A DNA stretch of 64,000 nucleotides from Scedosporium boydii. Taxonomy: Eukaryota > Ascomycota > Sordariomycetes > Microascales > Microascaceae. The stretch covers positions 62,001 through 126,000 of the forward strand of contig NJFT01000088.1 of assembly GCA_002221725.1 (NCBI GenBank), written 5' to 3'. Each line of letters begins with the position of its first letter. Position 1 is the first letter of the stretch. Positions 47,501 to 57,800 of this stretch are shown here, one piece after another. The translations under genes and the position numbers were made by a program. The notes beneath the pieces were generated by a model. The model was not told the origin of the DNA and did no database searches. It saw only the letters and a program-made list of their open reading frames with translations.

Positions 47501-48110
47501 GTTAAAAGGACGGCTTGGCGATATGAGGCTCAACCAATGGCAGCCGACAACGGCATTGAGGTCGTCGACGGGGTCACCATCCCACCTACGGGACATGTAA
47601 GGCTTGTTGAGGGTAGTTGAGAAAGTTAGAAGGACAAGCCGGCCAACGGCATCTAGCACGGCCAACTCCGGGATGCTAGTAGAGCTCCATACGAGATGGA
47701 CCAGGGGAATAGAGTCGGAGCCGGTCACGAGATCACAACGCGTCGCTTCGCTTAAGCCCCAGGATCCATCGTCCGGGTGACAGCGAACGAATCTCACCTC
47801 GACAAAGTGGCCTTCCGGGGTGATGGAGGCGATGATACCAGCCTTGGACCACGCAACGGTCCTGGGACGCAGAGTATTAGCCAAACCTGCACACACAAAG
47901 TCAAAAGGGAGGGGCGCCATACTGGCAGCATCCTCGGCGGCGAAGATCATCCACCCGCTGACGGAGCTCTTTGCTTGGGGGTGACAATGCGAGGTTGACG
48001 GGACCTTCTCCACCAAAAAGATCATCGACATCGGGAAGAACAGCGGGCAAAGGGTTCTCGAGGAAGGGCATCCCGTTGGATGTCGGCTGGGTATCGGTTT
48101 GCATGGCCAT
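44580..48110 (-). CDS. MED16: Mediator complex subunit 16 (Sin4)
   Basis: MED16 is a tail-module subunit that docks with MED14 and relays signals from activators and repressors. Eight exons: 48110-47923, 47861-47257, 47176-46746, 46654-46435, 46349-46230, 46178-46065, 45978-45697 and 45589-44580, giving 989 aa; introns are 51-107 nt. The start is acidic (LPAVLPDVDDLFG), then ELRQRVDDLRRRGCCQ joins TVAWSKAGIIASI across intron 1, the family signature that sets that acceptor. The N-terminal half is a beta-propeller-like region (LVHLVWSSTSIPELAVLDAV, LLCVTTNGQIRLFYSQ, GIQTLQFGKVICISFSDGTL). The C-terminal half is helical (WSIDLLSWLADSLFSLLDD, MQCELAMLLGGTINPMFRKA). A Gln run precedes a terminal motif with Cys pairs (RRCVRCAS, KCACGGSW) that looks like a small zinc ribbon. 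Intron 1's end was ambiguous; only the acceptor at 47862 keeps the frame. Confidence 0.95.
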
Positions 48111-48540
48111 TTTTAAAGGGAAAAGAGACAAGATAATAAAGGGTATATAATATTAAAAGGGCAGGCCTGAGAAGTATGGGATGGGAGCAGAAGGAGTGAA
48201 GTGAGGGCTTGGATAGACAGACACCTATCGCCTCTTTCAGAGTGGGGTCGGCTTAATCAAGTTTGAGAGTCGAGGAAGCCACCTCGCAGAGTGTGCAGTT
48301 CTGGGCAGGGCAGTCGGACTCGAAGGTGCATGAAGGTCGGCACGGACTAAAAGTCATTGATGATAGACGCCGAGTGTCACTGCTGATTTAGACTCTATAG
48401 ATCTGAGGGATATGTGGTTTTGTGAAAGTAAAGGACATTAAGACATCGCCAAGTTGAGCTGGAGAGAGAGGCAGCTGAGGCCTCACATAGCTCCAGGTGA
48501 GAAAGGGCTTGAGCTGATCAACACTCTCACAATCGCCTTG

Positions 48541-49080
48541 CCAGCCTCCACAAGGTTGATTCAAGCAGGCACTATGTGCTAGAGAGTATATAGAGCAAGA
48601 GGTGATTGGATAAAAGGCCCTGGAAATGAGAAAATAAGCGATGGAGATATTCAAGCAGGCATTCTAAATGAGTGGTTGATAAAGAGTTGAGGCTCATTGA
48701 AGAGGCACCTAATAAAGGCTGGTGAGGTAATCCATGAAGAGTGTGCAACATTGATTCAGTGACACTCTGGTGCACAAGAATGTGCAGCAGGGGCTTGTCA
48801 CTGCATAAGTGTGGTTGAAAGCGCAGGGGTGTGGCTTGAGAGCAGGTTTCAATTGAGGCTGCAAACATTGAACTACCTGTACTGTGTAGTGCCCACTACC
48901 TGGTCAGGGCCTCTCATTGATGTATCCCAGCGCTAAACCAGAGTGCTAGATTTGCTAGTTCCTCTGCTCATTTTGATGATGTGCTCAAATATTTTAGTAT
49001 AATAGATTTAGGAGATAAAGAATGATTTCAAGCTGGCCTGGCCATTTCTCCCAAGTACAAAATAATGCAGGCATATGGCA
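48541..49080. other. CpG-starved, TpG/CpA-rich segment
   Basis: By eye count only three CpG dinucleotides occur in 540 bases, while TG and CA steps abound. That bias is what repeat-induced point mutation or methylation decay leaves behind. No intact transposon frame remains and I did not find terminal repeats, so the origin is unknown. Confidence 0.5.
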
Positions 49081-50168
49081 ATCTGTCTGAACTACTTCGT
49101 ACTTTGCAGTTGTGTCTGACTCGAGCACCAACAGGTCGAGAATAAAATGCCATTACCTAAGCAGATTCCCTGAATGCACGACATCTGATCAGTTTTGCCC
49201 ACCAGCTCACATGCAGACAAAATAGGAATAGTGTTGTCCGTAACTGGCTAAATTTGGGTCGTGGGCACAGCAACGCAGTTCCCTTGCTTGTTGTTTTCAT
49301 TTGGATACATGCAGGGAAGGTACGTCGGGGTACAAGTTTCTACAGAGATGAATTACAAGTGATACTTATGTATAAGTATCTCTACCGGTCAGGCCGCAGA
49401 GGGTAGGCGTCTGTAACTGTGTTTATACTTTCCCCATGAGCAAAAGGATGTATACTATCCCTCCCCTGTTTGTCCGATGTTCAAACGACAACGGGGAGGT
49501 CGCAGACTTAGCCTTCCCCGGCTTCGACAACCACCGCTTGTTACTGTTACAGAGCACTTCATCTTCTCGATCTAAACATTATTATTGTCCGAGTTGCAAC
49601 ATTCGGCATGTTAGATCAAACTGTGCAACGCCACATGATGCATTTGATTTTAAACCACTAGAGCCAAGCTGGTTTGAGAGGACATCTCTCAATGCTGTCA
49701 GTTTGAAAACGTCCAAGTGGCAAAGACGCAAGTAAAATGACAACTGTTGCTCGAATTTTAATGCTCTTTCTTCCTTCCTTGGGCCAGGGAGAATAAGGCC
49801 CGAGCCCGATCGCGCCCGGCTTTTCAAGGCTCTTTTTCTTCAACCGGCGAGCCTGGTGCATTGTTCTTCCTAGTTACTTCGCTTTTTGAAATAAGACAAG
49901 GACAAGTAACAAAGCGATAACCCACGGATCAAGACTGGTGTGGGATAAGGGAAATATAAACTCCCGATGGAAGTTAAAAGTACAATTGTACCCTCAACTG
50001 GCCTTCGTCATCCATATTATAAAGTTGATACAATTGTAGCATTTGGAAGAGCCCAGGTTGCCCCGTCCGAGCCGACTTTGTAGAGCGCACATACAATTAA
50101 TTGCGCTTAAGGAAAAAAAGAACGCGAGGAGAGAGAGAATAAAAAATCAGAATAACAAAACCCTGTCG

Positions 50169-50333
50169 ATGCTTATCCCCCTCCGCCTCTGGCTGCTCTT
50201 CTCTATTACTCTCAACTCGACTCTCGCCGTCCCCTCCAAGTGCCCATCCCCAATCATTTTCTTTCCTAGCGCTCTTGTTTCTCATCCCATCCCTCTCCCG
50301 GCCCGATCACAGGACGACGGAAACCGAAACTAG
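50169..50333 (+). other. Small open frame with signal-peptide-like start
   Basis: ATG to TAG, 54 codons, in the upstream region of the sirtuin. The N-terminus (MLIPLRLWLLFSITLNSTLA) has a short basic start, a hydrophobic core and a plausible VPS cleavage region; the rest is Pro/Ser-rich. It lies in C/T-rich DNA, which favours Leu, Pro and Ser codons by composition alone, so it may be chance or an upstream ORF. Confidence 0.2.
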
Positions 50334-51267
50334 ACTAAGAAAATCGGAAACCAAAATAATTTATATTCGAACCATTCAATGACGATACGATATCCCAATC
50401 CCACACCAATCCCACGCCAATCCCATACAGCATCTGAAGTATTACTCCGACTTTGTAAACAAAAGCCGCTGATCTAGCTTGAGGCCCTCCGCTATTAACA
50501 AATCCTACCATCAATCCTCCTATCCTCTGTCCTCGGTGCTCCATCGCCTTCAACGCCCTCAGCCATTACGCCCACGTCGCTCCTGACTTGACCCAGCACT
50601 GGCCCGCGCATCGACATTTTCCTCCCGTCCTTCTCTGTTTCTGTCCCCCTTTCTAGCTCCTCTTCTCTCCGCTCTTGGTTTCCCACCGTTGCCTCCGCCC
50701 CTCTCACGTCCTTCCGGCTCCCAATACAACACACACTCTTCCTGTTCCTCCTCCTTTTCCTCTTCTCTCTTCAACCCTCTTTACTCCGGACACCACCCGA
50801 TTCTTGCCCACACGAGGTTCGAGCAACTCCGAGTTCGTATCCGCCCACTCTTCACCTTTGGGCCCGGACGATTTCACACTTCTAGTTTCTATTACTACAA
50901 TACTATTTCCCTCCCAGCCCCAAACCACCTTATACTCTCCCGCCCGACCTAACAACGACTGCCACGCTCTAATTCAAAACCCATTTCCCTCACCTCTTCA
51001 CGCCATGATGACAAAGTGCTGAGGAGCCAAAAGAAGAGAAAAATAAGGATAGAATAAAATAAACTATGCCCGACAACTAAAGAGACCCGGCTAGCCCCCC
51101 TACACATCCGTTTTCTTCTTCCCTCATCTCTTTTCCCTTATCCTTATTTCTTTTTTCCCGCCCCCCGTCCCTCTCTTCCATTTCCCATTTCCTTCGCACC
51201 CCCCCAAAACGCGTCCCCCTTCTCGAGACGGTTCCCTGTCGCGCACAGCACCCACATCTCGAGATTG

Positions 51268-53337
51268 ATGTCCCAATTATCTTCCTCTCCGGCCCCCGAA
51301 GCCGTTCCAAGACGCGAGGGCGACCACCGCGAACCTGGACAGACATCTACTCCTCCGGCGTCCAGCTCGCCCACGCCCTCCTCCCTGCCTTCATCACCCC
51401 TTTCCGTTCTCTCCAAATCGCCTTCGCTACCTGCGAGCCCGCCCAACATGGATAACTCTATCTCTATCGACGACTATCCGTCTCCTTCTGCCACGACGAC
51501 ATTGTCGGGTTCCCAGTCTCCCGTTAAGCCGACGAGCCAATCGAGCGATTCTTTCCCCAGCGACGAAATTTGCGTCAGCGTATCTGAATCCACGACTACC
51601 GATGGCCCACCTCCAGCTAAAAAGCGCAGGATTACTCAACCCAAGCCACGTACAACAGAATACTTGGACCTCCACAATATTCACGAAATCCTCGAAGACA
51701 AGACGAGTGATGAGTCGATCCAATTAGAGCGTCTACTAAAGGTTCTACGGAAAAAGAAGAAGATTGTCGTGATTGCAGGTGCTGGTATTTCCGTCTCCGC
51801 CGGAATTCCCGATTTCCGATCCAGTTCTGGCCTTTTTGCAACGCTCAAGACGCAGCACAAACTGAAAGGTTCTGGCAAACACTTGTTTGATGCTGCCGTT
51901 TACCGCGACGACTCCTCCACGCAGTCCTTCCACACCATGGTCCGCGAACTAGCCGCCATGACGAGCAAGGCGAAGCCCACGCCATTCCACCACCTTCTCG
52001 CATCCCTAGCCGCCGAAGGCCGGTTAATGCGCCTATATACGCAGAACGTGGATTGCATCGATACCAACATGAAGCCCCTTTCAACGAACGTGCCTCTAAA
52101 TGTCAAGGGCCCTTGGCCCGTCACCATTCAGCTCCATGGTGGTCTGGAGAAGATGGTATGCACGAAGTGCGGTCAACTCGAACCCTTCGACGGCGATCGA
52201 TTTACCAGTCACGAAGCCCCCTTGTGCAACACGTGCCTAACGCAAGAGGAACTCCGGATGAAGTTCGCCAATAAGCGCAGGCAGGGCGTCGGCCGTATCC
52301 GACCACGAATTGTGCTTTATAATGAATCAAACCCGGATGAGGAGGCCATTGGCAACGTCAGTATGGCTGACTTGCGCAACCGGCCCGACGCCGTCCTCGT
52401 TGTCGGCACGAGCCTGAAAATCCCCGGTGTGCGTCGCCTTGTAAAAGAGTTCTGCCAGGTCACGAGGGGTCGAAGGGATGGATTCACCGCCTGGATCAAC
52501 CTCGATGCTGAGCCTTCCGGTGTCGAGTTCAAGGACTGTTGGGATCTCATCGTAAAGGCCAGGTGCGACGACGTGGCAGAATTAGCACACTTACCCCACT
52601 GGGACGACGACATGGATACCAGCGAGAATGCCGAGCTCAATGAAGAGGGCCAGAAGCTTCGGGTGGAGATGCTCAAGCGCAGCAAGGTCGAGGTATGCCT
52701 TTCACCGACGTCTTCCCAGGCGACAACCTACGACGACGCCAACATTGGCGAGGCCTTGTCCAGGCTCGTGGAACAAGCCCAGGGAATTCCCACCCCGCGG
52801 GCGAGCCCCAAGCCTCCGGCCGTCGCGCCTGGCAAGATCGGTATCAAGGCCCAGACGAAGTTGTCCTTCGCCAAGTCCACGAGCTCCGCCCTCCCCGCGA
52901 ACAACAAGACCGGTTCGAAGAAGACGAAGGCACCCGCGAAACCCCGTGCCCCCCGATCAAAGAAGCCAAAGCAGGCTGCTCCTCCCAAGAACGCCCTCGA
53001 CAACACGTTCAAGATGGTCAAGAACGCGGCTTTCCAACCCACCAAGCTCGGCAAGAAGATCACGAGCGGCAACGGCTTCTCCACCTCCAGGAGGAGCAGC
53101 GCGGCTGTCGACTCCGACACCTCGTCGCTTACTTCTCTCTCCTCGTCCCCCGACTTCTCCGACTATAAGACGCTCCCCGAACTTCGACCTCCCCGCCGGG
53201 CTTCTGACAACTTCGTTTTCACGTGCGAGACTCGAGGCGATACCGCCGCTACTACCGCAAGCAGTGACGCGGATGACACTCCGTCTTCTCCTACGCTGGC
53301 GAGGCGTGCCGTTACCGGACTTCCGACTTCCTCTTGA
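51268..53337 (+). CDS. HST4: NAD-dependent histone deacetylase, Hst3/Hst4-type sirtuin
   Basis: Sirtuins remove acyl groups from lysine using NAD; the Hst3/Hst4 class removes H3 Lys56 acetylation after replication, and in several fungi affects secondary metabolism and stress response. A single uninterrupted exon gives 689 aa. The first ATG is at 51268. A Ser/Pro-rich N-terminus (about 150 aa) leads to the catalytic core: GAGISVSAGIPDFRSSSGLF near residues 171-190, TQNVDCID, catalytic His290 in LHGGLEKMVCTKCG, a second zinc pair CNTC, RIRPRIVLYNE, VVGTSLKIPGVRRLVKEF and INLDAEP. The Cys-containing TQNVDCID variant fits the Hst3/Hst4 branch rather than Sir2/Hst2. A long Ser/Lys/Pro tail has basic clusters (KPRAPRSKKPKQ) that could be nuclear signals. 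I cannot separate HST3 from HST4 by sequence alone. Confidence 0.93.
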   Translation: MSQLSSSPAPEAVPRREGDHREPGQTSTPPASSSPTPSSLPSSPLSVLSKSPSLPASPPNMDNSISIDDYPSPSATTTLSGSQSPVKPTSQSSDSFPSDEICVSVSESTTTDGPPPAKKRRITQPKPRTTEYLDLHNIHEILEDKTSDESIQLERLLKVLRKKKKIVVIAGAGISVSAGIPDFRSSSGLFATLKTQHKLKGSGKHLFDAAVYRDDSSTQSFHTMVRELAAMTSKAKPTPFHHLLASLAAEGRLMRLYTQNVDCIDTNMKPLSTNVPLNVKGPWPVTIQLHGGLEKMVCTKCGQLEPFDGDRFTSHEAPLCNTCLTQEELRMKFANKRRQGVGRIRPRIVLYNESNPDEEAIGNVSMADLRNRPDAVLVVGTSLKIPGVRRLVKEFCQVTRGRRDGFTAWINLDAEPSGVEFKDCWDLIVKARCDDVAELAHLPHWDDDMDTSENAELNEEGQKLRVEMLKRSKVEVCLSPTSSQATTYDDANIGEALSRLVEQAQGIPTPRASPKPPAVAPGKIGIKAQTKLSFAKSTSSALPANNKTGSKKTKAPAKPRAPRSKKPKQAAPPKNALDNTFKMVKNAAFQPTKLGKKITSGNGFSTSRRSSAAVDSDTSSLTSLSSSPDFSDYKTLPELRPPRRASDNFVFTCETRGDTAATTASSDADDTPSSPTLARRAVTGLPTSS

Positions 53338-54875
53338 TCCCCAAAGAGAAGAAAAATAGAAAAATAAAAGACCTGTACATATTAGATATATTTATGTGAT
53401 TTCTTTTCCTATGGACTGGCAAAGGGGATTGTTTAGTTGTCTGCTTTCGATAGACTGGGCTCCGTCCGTCAAGTAACCGACGTCCCCCTTTTCCCCAAAT
53501 ATCATTGACATCATTATTCAGAAACTGGTGCATTCATGAAAATCCATTCTCGAGGAGCAAGGATAGACGCGGCCTCCATTCGAGGGCGCGCTTGGCTGTT
53601 TTTCTTTTTTTTCTTTTTTTCTGTACTCTTCACTTTTCTTTTCATTGTTCTAGACAGGATTGTAACTCTAGAAGAAGGATGGGGAACAGTGTACTCTAAG
53701 ATAGAGGACTTGGAATCGAAGAGTTCGTTTTACTTCCTACGGGCCCACTGCCAGCATCCGCAGCGCCTCCATCCTCTGCACCTAAGAAAGTATCCTCAGG
53801 TGCGGACCGAGGCGACCTCGGATTCGCAAGTCAGGTGACCTCGACGACGTCCCGTTCAAAAAAGGTGCTTGTGCCTGCTGTCCAGGGCTCGGAAATGCCC
53901 TAAATTCGAAGTTGAGAGGTACTGTAGAGTATATGAGGGCAGCCCTGTAGTATGAAGAGAAAACAAAAAGGGGGAAGCAGAAGTAAGGCAAGCTGTCCCG
54001 ATCTATTTCCTTTCTGAAAACATCCTAACTCTAGGCCCCGAGGGATGGCCCGACATCACATAGTTGTGAGAGGATTGAGGTACTACATCATAAACACTAA
54101 GAGAGCAAGGTAAAAACTTCATGACAAGAGTCAGTTAGAGAGACACACCATCTCCCGACTCTCCATTCCTTGTATCATGCCTATAAAACGTCAAGCAAAA
54201 AAGTTAACACAGCAGGACCGAGTCCCTACTGGTCGCGCCTTTCGTGGTACCATCTCCTTCTCTTCATCAGCATAGCAATTAAACTTGGGAAAAAAACACT
54301 CGAACCCCTTTCTTTGATGTTTGTCTAAACCCTTTCCAGCAAGATGATGGAGAAAACACATATGATTCCACCTGGAGCGAAAAAGAAAAAAAAAAAAAAA
54401 AAAAAAAAGAAAACACAGGCTTTCCATTCGTTTAACCCCTGCCCCTTGTACAATGCAAAGTTCGAGAAATGGGTATGTAGACGCTTGCTTGATTCTTTGT
54501 TTATCCACGCACCTCGCACACGAATAATGCCGGGAAAGAAAAGCGAAGAAAAAGAAAAAAAAAGATCAAAAAGACGTAAAGACGTAGAGATTGGTACCAG
54601 ACGCCAAAACTATGCAGCAAATGTAAAAGACCATCGCCAAAATCGTCACACTCCTGGTTTTTTTTTTCTTTTTCTTGGGGGAGGAGAGGTAGAGATAAAG
54701 TGGGAATGTCGTAAGAAAGCGGGGAGGAAGGGCTGAAACGCGGAACGGCTCGATCCAGGATACAGCTCCTCGAGGGCGAGGATTATTGCCAGCGTCGAAT
54801 TTATGAGGTGTCGTGATTGTATACGTCGTGCGTTCTCCCGTTTCGATGTTCGAGACGCCCGATCGACGTCAGTTT
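53338..54875. other. Intergenic between convergent sirtuin and CHD1
   Basis: 3' UTRs of both genes. There are several homopolymer tracts, including T-rich tracts near 53600 and 54657 and the A run annotated separately. No gene or RNA seen. Confidence 0.5.
54386..54408. repeat. Poly(A) homopolymer, 23 nt
   Basis: An uninterrupted run of 23 A on the plus strand (T on the CHD1 coding strand), 468 bases past the CHD1 stop codon. It may be a slippery microsatellite or a relic of a retrotransposed tail; there is no other sign of the latter. Confidence 0.85.
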
Positions 54876-57800
54876 TCAGTTACTGGCCTTCGACGATGTA
54901 CCGTTGCTGCGACCAGCAAATTGACCAGAGCCTTCTTGTGAGCCCTTCGTCTTCTGTGATAGAAGCTTCTTGTACATGGAGCTGAGTTTAGTGCCATCGA
55001 TTGTCGATCCCTTGCTGCTTTCAATGGGCCAGAGGCTTCCCAAGAAGTCCCTATGGAAGTCTGTTAGTCTTGAACGCCGGGAAATAACAAGTTGTAATAT
55101 CACATACCAAAATCGATCGACAAGGGCTTGAGGAAGCTTGTCGGCTCTGGATTTCTCACTCAGGAAGTCTCCAATGACCACGAGTTCTCGACCGAAGATG
55201 GCAGCGCGCTCCTTATTCGATTTGACGGTTTCCTTAGTAGTGGAAAGAATCCGTTCGAAGTTGTTCCTGACGGGCTTCAGTAGGAACCAGAGCATTGCAT
55301 CTTCATCGTTGTTTCTCTCTTCCGGCGAGTCGCCCAAACGGCGGAGATGGGCCAATCGCTTCAAGGCCTTTGATCGGTGGTCATCGCCCGTGTGGCGATG
55401 TCCCTCGCGCCTACGTTCGTCGCTAGGTCTATCATGTTCTTTACGATCACGATCATCTCGCCTTCGAGGATCATCCGAGTAACGGCGAGGCGATTCTTGG
55501 GTCCTTCTATGCTTGAGCGGTGTGCGGTCATCCCTATCGTCTCGTCGCCTGCGTTTCTCCGGCCGAGGGGAGTCATCATCTTCATAGGCCCTGGGGCGCC
55601 TTGGATCTTCAGCACGGCGGGACTTGGATGGCCGGTCACGATCGTGATCCTTCTTGTGGCTGTGTTTACGCTTCAGCTCAGACCGAGGCACGTCACGATC
55701 ATCCGTAATGCTGTGAGAGCGGCGGCGGTCCAAGTCTCGGTCGCGATCACGTTGGAGACTTCCTTTCCGGGCCATACCTGGGGCGGGAGACGCGCGGTGG
55801 CCGTTTGTGAGGGATTGCTTCTTGGTTCGGTGGTGGCCCTCCACAGCTCTCTGCGCCACTGGATCGTTGGTGTACTTAGCCTGGAGCACGGACAAGAGGT
55901 ACTCGGTGCGGCGGCCGAGGTGAACGGATCCAGGGGCCTTCATTTTCTTGTCACCTGCCTTGTCCCTTTCCGTCTTCTTTTCGATGCGATGTTCCTCGAG
56001 GAAGAGTTTGTCGCCCATCTCGAGCACAGGATCGTCGCGGATTTGCTGCCAGGCGCCGAAGCCATGCTTGTCGACGCCGACGAGAAGCATAGCATCCTCC
56101 CGTGCGCTCCACGCGCAGCTATAGTGTGCTGCCTTGGAAGCCTCCAGCAAGCGGAATGTTCTCCAATCGCCATGGGACTTGATGGTTTTGCGAAGTAGGC
56201 GCAGTTGAGGCGGCCTTTCCAAGGGGGTTTCGGCGTTGACCTTCTTCAGGTCAGCGAAGTCAAACAACACTGCCTTCTTATCCTTCTTAGTCAGAGCCTT
56301 CGTCGCCTCCTTTTCGGCTTCGGCAAGCTTATTGTTGTTATCCTCTACGGCCTTTTCACAGGCCTTGAGGAAGTCGGAAATGAAATCTTTGAGGTACTCG
56401 CGGTCACGATCAGCCAATTTCGCATCCTCGACAATCTCGTCGCCACGCTCGTCCATACAGCCGAACCGCTGGAATGCACGAATGAGATTGCGCTGTTCCT
56501 TCTCAGTAAGGGGCCGCTTGGGATCCCTCAAAAGGGCACGCTGTTTTGCGATCTCTTGCTCCTTCTTCATTTGGCGCTCCCGCTTCTTTGCGAGGCGATC
56601 CGCTCTGTCGGACTCAGTATTGCGATTCTTCATTGCGGCACGTCGAGGCGCATTTTCCTCTGCGAGTTGGTTGAGGTATTCGTCGTGCTTCTTCTTGTCC
56701 TCCTCGGCCTTGATCTCTTCGAGGCGTTCGGCGGGGATGATTTCGTCCCAGTCAAGGGCAATATCATCGACCTTGACATCGGTGTATTGCATAAAGTTAT
56801 CCCAGTCAATTCCGCCACTGCTGAGATTAATCTTATCATCAACCTTCGTCTTCGTAACCTCGGCGTTCTCCAGGATAGAGTCAATGTCGAGCTGCTCAAG
56901 ACGTTCTTGGTTACCGGTCTGCTCAAACATCTTTTGCGAACGCATTTTGAGGACCCATTGGATATCCTCAGACGAGCTAGGCCCGTCGACCTTGAGACCT
57001 TTCTTGTTGAATTCCTCTCGGAACGCTTTGCCTTCGTCGGTCACACCAGCCTGAATAGTAAGGTACTCCAAGAGAAGCTTGTTGCGAGCGCGTTCTAGCA
57101 CCTCTTCTTCGACGGTTTCCTTGGAGACAAGCCGATAGATATTGACAGGCTTTTTCTGGCCAATCCGATGGGCTCGAGCCATGGCCTGCAAATCCGCCTG
57201 GGGATTCCAATCTGAGTCGAAGATGATAACAGTATCGGCGGTCATGAGATTGATGCCGAGACCACCTGCTCTGGTAGAGAGGAGGAAGCAAAAATCCTCG
57301 CTATCCTCGGCGTTGAAGTGGTTGATGGCCATTCGCCGAGGACCCGCGGCGATAGTGCCGTCCAGTCGCTGGAATTTGTAGCCTCGGAAGGAAAGGTAGT
57401 CGCTTAGAATATCAAGCATTCGAACCATCTGGCTGAAAATTAGCACTCGGTGGTTGTCCTTCTTGAGCTTGGTTAGGAGTTGATCAAGCAACATCATCTT
57501 GCCGCTGCTGGTAATTAGGCCCTTGATTTGATCTTCTCGGCGCTTGCTACCGGCGAGTACTCTATCCTCAACTCCGGGGAACATGTACGGGTGATTGCTG
57601 ATTTTTTTCAACTCCATCATGATGTTGAGGAGCGAGGCCTTCTGGCCGTTAGCGTCCCGAAGAGCCGAGTAATTTCGCGTCAACACGTTCTTGTAGTACT
57701 CAAGTTGAACGTCAGAGAGCTCTACTCTGATAATCTTCTCCGTCTTTGGAGGCAGGTCGGACTCGACAGTCTCCTTAGTTCGCCGAAGGATGTAGGGGGA

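Larger units (their letters stand above)
48111..51267. other. Divergent region MED16 / sirtuin, 3.2 kb
   Basis: It holds the MED16 promoter near 48111 and the promoter and leader of the sirtuin. The middle (about 48540-49080) is poor in CpG and looks decayed. A TACTTCGTA copy is at 49093-49101. The right third (50560-51260) is strikingly pyrimidine-rich on the plus strand and is probably a long untranslated leader. A 54-codon frame at 50169-50333 has a signal-peptide-like start. No confident gene. Confidence 0.5.

Noticed and set aside
47862..47922. Earlier acceptor (TGTGCAG near 47885) for MED16 intron 1
   Set aside because: It leaves the wrong phase and an immediate stop; the acceptor at 47862 restores the RGCCQ-TVAWSK signature.
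55377..57098. Long plus-strand frames (up to 297 codons) across the CHD1 gene
   Set aside because: They are antisense shadows of the CHD1 coding sequence, typical of charged, GC-biased codons.
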